Notes under the pieces: generated by a model
What the model saw: the letters and a program-made list of their open reading frames with translations, nothing else
Database searches by the model: none
What the model was told of the DNA's origin: nothing
Source of the DNA: a bacterium
GTDB taxonomy: Bacteria; Actinomycetota; Acidimicrobiia; Spongiisociales; UBA11373
Direction: 5' to 3'
DNA: 11,658 nucleotides
NCBI GenBank assembly: GCA_013202595.1
Contig: JABMPV010000158.1
Location: forward strand, 1-11,658
Position numbers and translations under genes: made by a program
Shown: positions 6,921-11,658 of the stretch, piece by piece
How positions within the stretch are numbered: the first letter of the stretch is position 1
Layout of the letters: every line of letters starts with the position of its first letter

Positions 6921-7508
6921 TCAGGTTCCGGGTGGGCCGAACAGAGCGAGCCCGGCGATGAGGGATTCGGGCGTGTCGACCGAGTACCAGGACCGCCCAT
7001 CCTCACCCCATGGCCGCCAGGTCTCCGGATCGACTGCGTCGTATCCGTGATCCAGCACGCTCCGGATCGAGCGTTCGGCCTCGGCGGCCTCTCGAACTAC
7101 ACCGGCGAGAGCGGCCGGATACACCGCACAGGTCACCTGGGGGATCCCCCTGTGGAACGGGATGACGGGGCGCGCAGCCTCGGATCGATCGAGGAGATGC
7201 CTCAATGTCGCGGGACGCAGCCACGGCTGATCGACGGCGAGAAGCACGACGTCCCGGCCGCCGGCGAGCGCCAGCGCGGCCGAGAGCCCAGCGGCCGGGC
7301 CCTTCCCGCCGGGTGGGTCATCGGGGATCGCCGGGACCCCGAACAGCGGGTCCATCCTGCCGATCACCACAGTGTCTCCGATGCTCAGGGCCACCTCGAT
7401 CACCCATGACGCCATCGGCCGGGCTCCCACGGGCACATGCGCTTTGTCCGAGCCCATGCGTGCCGAACGCCCCCCGGCGAGCACGGCGACCAGCGGCCGC
7501 TCAGTCAT
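6921..7508 (-). CDS. mobA: MobA-like molybdenum cofactor guanylyltransferase
   Basis: A 195-residue nucleotidyltransferase of the MobA/GlmU/MocA fold. MobA links GMP from GTP to Mo-molybdopterin, giving the bis-MGD form of the cofactor. The N-terminal signature LAGGRSARMGSDKA (10-23) carries the nucleotide-binding Gly, Arg and Lys. IPDD...GGKGPAAGLSAAL (61-79) matches the conserved GPLAGI region, AVDQPWL puts the metal-binding Asp at 93, and SVDTPESL near the C-terminus matches the NxNTPEDL ending of MobA. MocA (CTP, MCD cofactor) or another sugar-phosphate nucleotidyltransferase is a weaker alternative. The ATG at 7508 is chosen over an upstream in-frame start because a purine-rich GGAGAAGAG directly precedes it. 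It overlaps the sulP stop by 8 bp (ATGACTGA), so the two are co-translated. No molybdoenzyme or other moa/moe gene is in view. Confidence 0.85.
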   Translation of the reverse strand: MTERPLVAVLAGGRSARMGSDKAHVPVGARPMASWVIEVALSIGDTVVIGRMDPLFGVPAIPDDPPGGKGPAAGLSAALALAGGRDVVLLAVDQPWLRPATLRHLLDRSEAARPVIPFHRGIPQVTCAVYPAALAGVVREAAEAERSIRSVLDHGYDAVDPETWRPWGEDGRSWYSVDTPESLIAGLALFGPPGT

Positions 7509-9147
7509 CTCTTCTCCGCCGGCGGAGAAGAGGGCGCACGCCGGCCATGCCGGGGGGTTCGTCGAGCCAGACACTGTTCATGATCCTGCGGGCAGATCGG
7601 GGCACGTTCATCAGGCGGACACTCAGGCCGGCGATTCTTGCATCATCTGCAAGGGATTTCAGCACCACCGCCGAGGTGTAGTCGATCCGGCCGACACCGT
7701 CGAGATCGATCTCCAGCACCTTCGCATCGGGGTTGCCGTTCAGATGGAACAGGAACTGCTCTGTGAGTATCTGCTGGGATCCGAAGAACAGGACCCCGCC
7801 CGGACTGAGCCGCAGTGTCCCATCGATGAACCTCGACTCCACCCGCACGCCCAACTCCCTGACGAGGTGCACGGCAGTGCTCATACCGACTCCGAGCAGC
7901 ACCGCCTGATCGATCCGGGGCGCCAGCAGCAGCACAAGAGCGAACGTGGCCGCCGACACTGCTCCCTGGGCGGGCGAGTACTTGAAGACGCGGTAGATCT
8001 GATCTGGCCGGATCAGGCTTGCCACGGCCGCGATCACGATGCCGGCGAGGACGGAGCGGGGGAGCGGTTCGAGCACCCCCGCGAATGGGAGGAAGATCAG
8101 GACGCCGACGCCGGTCACTGCGCCCGACCACCGGGTCTTCGCACCCGATGAGCGATTGATCGATGAACGGCTGAACGAACCGCCGACGGGGAACGAGCCG
8201 GAGATGGCCGAGGCGATGTTGGCCAACCCCTGTCCGATGAACTCCCTGTCGGCATCCCATCCGGAACGATCCTGGACCGCAAACGTTCGGGAGATCGCCG
8301 AAGCCTCGGCGAAGCCCACGAGGGCTATCACCACGCCCGGCAGGAAGAGGTCGGGAAGGCGGCTCCAGGGGAGTCCGAGGCCGATCGGTGGAAAGCCGGT
8401 CGGCACCTCGCCTATCTGAGGTCCGGAGAAGTCCATGACGTTGCCGACGATCAGCCCTGCGATCACGGCAATCAGCACGCCGGGGATGAGGGGATGGACC
8501 CGGCGCGCCACGACCACCGCGACGATCACCCCCAGCGCCAGCACCAGTGAGGGGATGTCCCATGAGCCGGGGTGGAACAGCGACCATCCGGCCCTGTAGA
8601 GGATCTTCCCCTCCGGAGTGGCCGCACCGAGGGCCGTCGGGATCTGCGACGAGACGACCAGGATGGCTGCACCCGACGTGAACCCGATCAGGACGGGTTG
8701 TGACATGAAGTAGGAGATGACCCCGGCTCCTCCGAGTCCGATCAGGAGACGGGTCAACCCGACGACCATCGCCAGCAGCGCGGCCATGCCGAGGTACTCG
8801 GGTGAGCCCGGCTCGGCCAGAGTCGACAGTGCCCCGAACGACAGGAGGGCGGTCATCGCAACCGGACCGGTCTGCAGGTAGGGCGAGGACGCTGCCAGGG
8901 CAGCGAAGATCGGTGGCAGGGCAGCTGCGAACAGGCCGTAGTAGCTGGGCAGCCCTGCGAGCTCTGCGTATGCCAGGCTCTGGGGGATCAGGATCAGCGT
9001 GACGCTGAGCCCGGCGATCAGATCTCCCGGACGCGGCCGCGGCGGCGGGTACAGCCGATCGTCCGGCCCGGGGTCGACCCGCTGAGGGCGCACTCGCCAC
9101 GATCCGCGTCGAGTTCCAGCGTCTCGCTTTCGTGTGGTTTCGTCCAT
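7501..9147 (-). CDS. SulP-family anion transporter with C-terminal STAS domain
   Basis: A 548-residue inner-membrane anion transporter of the SLC26/SulP family, which carry sulfate, bicarbonate or related anions. After a basic cytoplasmic N-terminus (1-40) come the family start SVTLILIPQSLAYAELAG (48-65), TGPVAMTALLSF (93-104) and about a dozen hydrophobic segments up to ~430. The conserved GGSFSRSSIN is at 322-331. A STAS domain follows (about 445-535), with the core strand-turn DLDGVGRIDYTSAVVL (481-496) like the STAS/anti-sigma-antagonist phosphoacceptor loop; Thr491/Ser492 sit at that site. An Arg-rich tail closes it. The start ATG has only a weak purine stretch upstream. Its stop lies inside mobA, and arsR sits 144 bp upstream on the same strand. 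The substrate cannot be read from sequence; adjacency to mobA makes molybdate or sulfate attractive but unproven. Confidence 0.92.
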   Translation of the reverse strand: MDETTRKRDAGTRRGSWRVRPQRVDPGPDDRLYPPPRPRPGDLIAGLSVTLILIPQSLAYAELAGLPSYYGLFAAALPPIFAALAASSPYLQTGPVAMTALLSFGALSTLAEPGSPEYLGMAALLAMVVGLTRLLIGLGGAGVISYFMSQPVLIGFTSGAAILVVSSQIPTALGAATPEGKILYRAGWSLFHPGSWDIPSLVLALGVIVAVVVARRVHPLIPGVLIAVIAGLIVGNVMDFSGPQIGEVPTGFPPIGLGLPWSRLPDLFLPGVVIALVGFAEASAISRTFAVQDRSGWDADREFIGQGLANIASAISGSFPVGGSFSRSSINRSSGAKTRWSGAVTGVGVLIFLPFAGVLEPLPRSVLAGIVIAAVASLIRPDQIYRVFKYSPAQGAVSAATFALVLLLAPRIDQAVLLGVGMSTAVHLVRELGVRVESRFIDGTLRLSPGGVLFFGSQQILTEQFLFHLNGNPDAKVLEIDLDGVGRIDYTSAVVLKSLADDARIAGLSVRLMNVPRSARRIMNSVWLDEPPGMAGVRPLLRRRRRDD

Positions 9148-9291
9148 CCGGGACTCACTCTACGGATGTCTTCGTAGATGCTTGCAGCCCACCGATGGGA
9201 AAGGCCGGGCACGGCGAATCGTTCCTCGTCGCTGCTGGTGGCGACTCCGCCGTCGACCTACAGAGGGCCGGAGGGTCCTTCCCCGTTCGGG

Positions 9292-9600
9292 CTATCGGAC
9301 GGGTAGGAGTTGCTCGGCCATGACCTCGCGGAGGAGGTCTACCGCCCTGATGATCTTGTCCGAGGTGAGGGAGTAGTAGGAGAACTGACCGTCGCGACGA
9401 GCCCGGACCAGGCCCTTTTCGCGGAGGATTGCGAGATGCTGCGACACATTCGCCTGGCGAAGGTCGAGTTCGGTGCAGATGTCGGTGACCGTCATCTCGC
9501 CATCGCGCAACGTATTGATGATCAGCAGACGCTTGGCGTCTGCCAATCCCTTGCAGACATTGGCGTGGAGTTGGAGTAATTCGCTGCGAACGGAAGTCAC
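9292..9600 (-). CDS. ArsR/SmtB-type winged-helix transcriptional regulator
   Basis: A 102-residue dimeric DNA-binding repressor type. The winged helix is clear: LADAKRLLIINTL (19-31), the recognition region TVTDICTELDLRQANVSQHLAILREKGLV (37-65), then the wing RARRDGQFSYYSL and a C-terminal dimerisation helix. Two Cys residues are present, C16 in helix 1 and C42 just before the recognition helix, near where classical ArsR has CxC. They could form a thiol or soft-metal sensor across the dimer. The alpha-5 Asp/His zinc site of SmtB is absent. The GTG at 9600 is chosen because a -35/-10 pair ends 7 nt before it, making it leaderless; GTGs at 9606 and 9609 are alternatives and upstream in-frame sequence is not ArsR-like. 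It probably regulates itself and the downstream sulP-mobA genes. The effector is unknown. Confidence 0.88.
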   Translation of the reverse strand: MTSVRSELLQLHANVCKGLADAKRLLIINTLRDGEMTVTDICTELDLRQANVSQHLAILREKGLVRARRDGQFSYYSLTSDKIIRAVDLLREVMAEQLLPVR

Positions 9601-9607
9601 GGCCACC

Positions 9608-9637
9608 ACTATGCCACAGACCGGGAGCTTGACAAGC
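9608..9637 (-). promoter_or_regulatory. arsR promoter with overlapping palindromic operator candidate
   Basis: On the minus strand TTGTCA (9635-9630, 5/6 to consensus) and CATAGT (9613-9608, 4/6) are 16 bp apart. The GTG at 9600 begins 7 nt after the -10 box. The -35 lies inside a perfect 11-bp palindrome GCTTG-A-CAAGC (9627-9637). A dimeric ArsR protein bound there would block the promoter, so autorepression is the natural reading. The palindrome is shorter than many ArsR operators, so this is a candidate only. Confidence 0.5.
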
Positions 9638-9786
9638 CAGGAGCCGCTGGGCACGGCCGACGGACCATGGTCAATGGGTCGACTGCGTAAACGGACGGGA
9701 ACTCGGCGGTATCTCAACGGCTGAAAGGGGCCCTCGTATTACAACGGCAGTGGGTCTGGAACCACGGACGCTCACAGGAGGGGGCG

Positions 9787-9906
9787 CTGTGTGGTCGGGT
9801 TCCTCGACCCACTAACCGTCGAAATCCGGCCGAAGCCGGCTCGGCCTTATCCTGCCTCACAGGTTTGCGTATGGATAGGGGCCGAAGGTCCCACCTATGC
9901 GCTGTG
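9787..9906 (+). promoter_or_regulatory. Cluster of three stem-loops, possible structured 5' leader
   Basis: If transcribed rightward, three hairpins form. The first is GTGG-c-TCG-like pairing around 9791-9812 (7-nt loop, one bulge). The second is CCGGC-CGAA-GCCGG at 9826-9839. The third is a longer hairpin at 9867-9900 with a 5-bp outer stem, a bulge and a 6-bp inner stem (one G-U) capped by GAA. CACAG at 9858-9862 can pair with either CTGTG at 9787-9791 or CTGTG at 9902-9906, both within repeated GCGCTGTG octamers. Whether the region is transcribed is unknown. Confidence 0.35.
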
Positions 9907-9988
9907 GCCGGTCGCGGCGCGATCGGCGTTGGCCATGCCGTCTCGCAGGACCATCCGGGGTCGTCACGGTGGCTGCCCGCCACGACAA

Positions 9989-10036
9989 CTCCCGTTCCCT
10001 TCCGATATCGTGTGGTTCGAACACAGGAAGCGGGAG
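9989..10036 (+). promoter_or_regulatory. Long hairpin burying the ribosome binding site of the cNMP gene
   Basis: The 3' strand 10022-10036 (CACA-GGAAG-CGGGAG) is complementary throughout to three upstream blocks: TGTG (10011-10014), CTTCC (9999-10003) and CTCCCG (9989-9994). That gives 15 pairs with two bulges on the 5' side only and a 7-nt loop GTTCGAA. The AGGAAG Shine-Dalgarno (8 nt before ATG 10039) is inside the stem. This suggests translational control. A rival reading is a promoter: TATCGT (10006-10011) with ACGACA (9982-9987) upstream, in which case the left arm would not be transcribed. Confidence 0.45.
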
Positions 10037-10038
10037 AC

Positions 10039-10455
10039 ATGGAAACCACGGAATTCCTCAGGAGGACGTCGCTGTTTTCCGGGTTCTCGGATGAGTCGCT
10101 CGGTGCGGTCACGGGTACCGCCAAGGAGAGGACGTTCGAGGCCGGCACCGCGATGATCAAGGAAGGCCACAGCGGCCAGGGCTTCTACCTCGTACTGGCA
10201 GGAGCCGCAGAAGTGCGCAAGGGCGAAACAGTCCTCGCGAGGTTTGGTGTCGGCGACTACTTCGGTGAGATGGCACTGCTGCTCGACGACACTCCGCGAA
10301 CCGCGGATGTGGTCGCCATCGAGGAGATCCGGTGCCTCGTGATCACGTCGTGGGATCTGCGGGCGCTCATCAAGAGCCATCCCCAGGTGGGCGTCGAGAT
10401 GATGGCCGAACTCGCCAAGCGACTCCGCAACACCGACGCCGCGCTCAGTGACTGA
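10039..10455 (+). CDS. Stand-alone cyclic-nucleotide-binding domain protein
   Basis: A 138-residue cytoplasmic protein consisting of one cNMP-binding (CRP-type) beta-roll and closing helices. FLRRTSLFSGFSDESL (6-21) is the usual N-terminal helix of this domain. GFYLVLAGAAEVRKG (48-62) gives strands of the roll. The phosphate-binding cassette is FGEMALLLDDTPRTADV (75-91), with G76-E77 for the ribose and R87-T88 for the phosphate, as in proteins that do bind cAMP or cGMP. There is no helix-turn-helix, so it is not a CRP-type regulator by itself and must act through a partner. The ATG at 10039 follows AGGAAG by 8 nt. The next gene, an MBL hydrolase, begins 50 bp downstream on the same strand and is the obvious partner. 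Confidence 0.87.
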   Translation: METTEFLRRTSLFSGFSDESLGAVTGTAKERTFEAGTAMIKEGHSGQGFYLVLAGAAEVRKGETVLARFGVGDYFGEMALLLDDTPRTADVVAIEEIRCLVITSWDLRALIKSHPQVGVEMMAELAKRLRNTDAALSD

Positions 10456-10505
10456 ACCGGGTCGCTGAGTTGTCTACGGCTCCGACGGGGAGCTGGAGGG
10501 GACCG

Positions 10506-11324
10506 GTGCCGGATCGGCATCTGACGGTTCGCGGCGTCCGGGGCTCCATGTGTGTGTCGGGTCGCCCGTACCGGAGGTATGGCGGAAATACCACATCCAT
10601 GGACATCCCCGTGGATGTCGACCGCCGGATCATCATCGATGCGGGGACGGGGCTTCGCTCACTCGAGCAGGAGCTCGATCTCAGCATCCCCCATGAGTTC
10701 ACGCTGTTGCTCACGCACTACCACTGGGATCACATCCAGGGCCTTCCCTTGTTCGGGCCGCTGCACGATCGACGGCACCGCTTCACCATCTACGGCGTCC
10801 CCAGGGACGACATGGGCGTCGGTGAGATCCTCGGCGGTGTGATGCGGCCCCCGTGGTTCCCGGTGTCGCTCGGCGAAGCGGCAGCGGGTGTGGTGTTCAA
10901 GGAACTCTCCGGTCCTATCACGGTCGGCCCCGTGACCATCTCCCATACCCGCCTTCGGCATCCCCAGGGGGTTGTGGGATACCGCCTGGATGCCGGGGAT
11001 CGGTCGGTCATGATTGCCACCGACCACGAGGCAGGCGAGTCGAGTGCAGACAGGCGCCTCGCCGAACTGGCGCAAGGCGCCAATGTGCTCATCCACGATG
11101 GGCAGTACACCGAGCAGGAGCAACAGGGGGAGAGGGCCGGTTGGGGCCACTCGTCCTGGGACCAGGCCGTCAGGGCAGCCGAACGGGCCGGGGCCCAGCG
11201 ACTCGTGCTCACCAGCCACGACCCGAACCGATCGGATGACCAGATCGATGAACTCGTGGGGGCGGCCCGCCGCCGCTTCCCCTTCGTCAACGGCGCCCAC
11301 GAAGGCATGAAGATCCGCCTGTAG
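10506..11324 (+). CDS. MBL-fold metallohydrolase (PhnP/COG1235-like), possible phosphodiesterase
   Basis: A 272-residue metallo-beta-lactamase-fold enzyme, probably a di-metal phosphodiesterase or related hydrolase in the cytoplasm. The N-terminus RGVRGS...RYGGNTTS (9-31) is typical of the COG1235/PhnP-like group. The metal ligands are all present: THYHWDH with H71, H73, D75 and H76; H152 in LRHPQG; D173 in ATDHE; and H238 in SHDPNRSDD. The GTG at 10506 is chosen because GGAGGGG ends 4 nt before it; an upstream in-frame TTG at 10470 has no ribosome binding site and adds a non-conserved tail. It follows the cNMP-binding gene by 50 bp, so the pair is likely one operon. Cyclic nucleotide turnover is a reasonable guess from context. 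Ribonuclease Z-like or other phosphodiester substrates are alternatives. Confidence 0.85.
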   Translation: MPDRHLTVRGVRGSMCVSGRPYRRYGGNTTSMDIPVDVDRRIIIDAGTGLRSLEQELDLSIPHEFTLLLTHYHWDHIQGLPLFGPLHDRRHRFTIYGVPRDDMGVGEILGGVMRPPWFPVSLGEAAAGVVFKELSGPITVGPVTISHTRLRHPQGVVGYRLDAGDRSVMIATDHEAGESSADRRLAELAQGANVLIHDGQYTEQEQQGERAGWGHSSWDQAVRAAERAGAQRLVLTSHDPNRSDDQIDELVGAARRRFPFVNGAHEGMKIRL

Positions 11325-11379
11325 GTGCGACCTGCGCGTCACCGATGGCAAGGTGCGATCATGGTTCCCGGAGGTGGTG

Positions 11380-11658
11380 ATGCGTCGACTGGCCTGGCTC
11401 GCACTCGGATTGGCTCTGGTGGTAGCCGCGTGCGCCGATGACGGTGGGGCGACGACGACTGTCTCCACGAACACCTCTACCACCACCACGACGTCGACGA
11501 CGACGACCACTACCACCACCGTTCCGGAGCCGCCGTCGGGGTGTGCCGAGCCGATCGTGGTGACGACGGTCGACGAGATGGTCGGAGCCCTCGATGGACT
11601 CGAATGGTTGAGTGTCGGGCCCTACTCGTCGGGATTGCTCTCGATCACCCCCGACCTC
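11380..11658 (+). CDS. Thr-rich lipoprotein, N-terminal part (continues past window)
   Basis: The frame stays open to the window end, giving 93 residues. A basic start MRRLAW and a hydrophobic stretch lead to the lipobox VVAAC with Cys18, so the protein should be a membrane-anchored lipoprotein. After ADDGGA comes a linker made almost only of Thr with a few Ser, Val and Asn (25-47), encoded by ACN codon repeats (11452-11520), then PEPPSGC and the start of a globular domain with a second Cys. Such Thr-rich spacers hold a domain away from the membrane and are common in Acidimicrobiia-type genomes, from my general recollection. GGAGG (11370-11374) lies 5 nt before the ATG. The gene begins 55 bp after the MBL gene on the same strand. 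The function cannot be told from the part seen. Confidence 0.82.
   Translation, partial: MRRLAWLALGLALVVAACADDGGATTTVSTNTSTTTTTSTTTTTTTTVPEPPSGCAEPIVVTTVDEMVGALDGLEWLSVGPYSSGLLSITPDL

Larger units (their letters stand above)
9601..10038. other. 438-bp gene-free divergent region, hairpin-rich
   Basis: I see no gene here. Short frames exist on both strands, but none has a ribosome binding site plus a recognisable protein. The left edge holds the arsR promoter and palindrome. The region 9640-9780 shows nothing I can name. From 9787 to 9906 there are three stem-loops, and at 9989-10036 a long paired element reaches the ribosome binding site of the cNMP gene. No tRNA, tmRNA, RNase P, SRP RNA or known riboswitch consensus was recognised by eye. 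Confidence 0.5.

Noticed and set aside
5990..6961. 323-codon plus-strand frame
   Set aside because: Antisense shadow of the ATP-grasp gene with His/Pro/Gly-rich composition and no recognisable domain.
7643..9100. 485-codon minus-strand frame overlapping sulP
   Set aside because: Arg/Pro-rich shadow of the GC-rich sulP frame; the SulP signatures are in the other frame.
9725..9815. Possible tRNA (phrase TTACAACGGCAGTGG resembles a D-arm)
   Set aside because: The following hairpin loop lacks a TTCRANN T-loop in register with a 5-bp stem, and no 7-bp acceptor stem closes the fold.
10011..10025. tRNA T-arm (GGTTCGAAC with flanking TGTG/CACA)
   Set aside because: No acceptor stem, D-arm or anticodon arm can be formed around it; the bases fit better as the tip of the long hairpin.
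9865..10038. N-terminal extension of the cNMP-binding protein from an upstream TTG
   Set aside because: The extension has no ribosome binding site and no resemblance to the domain, and it would overlie the hairpins. ATG 10039 has AGGAAG at 8 nt and begins right at the domain helix.
10659..11519. Long minus-strand open frame of 286 codons
   Set aside because: It is antisense to the MBL gene and to the ACN repeat, which produces its poly-Val start. The plus-strand frame holds all metal ligands.

Overview
The window looks like a chromosomal segment of a high-GC actinobacterium. A member of, or relative of, the Acidimicrobiia is my best guess. The reasons are the strongly GC-biased codon use, GTG starts, a lipoprotein with a long threonine-rich linker, and several genes whose start codon lies about 6 nt behind a TANNNT -10 box, the arrangement of leaderless transcripts. 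There is no rRNA, tRNA, transposase, integrase, phage gene or CRISPR array, so the lineage is inference only.

Layout: (1) 1-2336, minus strand: a HerA/FtsK-type ATPase whose 3' end lies beyond the left edge. (2) 2441-2836, plus: a small lipoprotein, divergent from the ATPase. (3) 2866-2981: a tandem array of 7-bp repeats between two converging genes. (4) 2996-3999, minus: a two-gene unit (SRPBCC-like protein, then a LOG-like nucleotide-binding protein) joined by an ATGA overlap. (5) 4088-5464, plus: a PLP-dependent beta-eliminating lyase carrying the tryptophanase rather than the tyrosine phenol-lyase specificity residues. (6) 5483-9600, minus: ArsR-type regulator, SulP anion transporter with a STAS domain, MobA-like molybdenum cofactor nucleotidyltransferase (8-bp overlap with sulP) and an ATP-grasp protein of unknown role. 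(7) 9601-10038: a 438-bp gene-free, hairpin-rich region between the divergent regulator and the next gene. (8) 10039-11324, plus: a one-domain cyclic-nucleotide-binding protein followed closely by an MBL-fold metallohydrolase. (9) 11380-end, plus: the N-terminal part of a Thr-rich lipoprotein.

How the genes may work together: arsR-sulP-mobA reads most simply as regulated oxyanion uptake next to molybdenum cofactor maturation, with the transported ion (sulfate, molybdate or bicarbonate) undecided. The cNMP-binding protein and MBL hydrolase look like a small nucleotide-signalling or binding-plus-hydrolysis pair. The tryptophanase would convert tryptophan to indole, pyruvate and ammonia, and stands alone without a tnaC leader or a permease in view. 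The most unusual DNA features are the heptamer array, the paired RNA element that can bury the ribosome binding site of the cNMP gene, the possible two-state hairpins upstream of it, and the recurring leaderless promoter geometry. I found no clear multi-gene novel defence or biosynthetic system.
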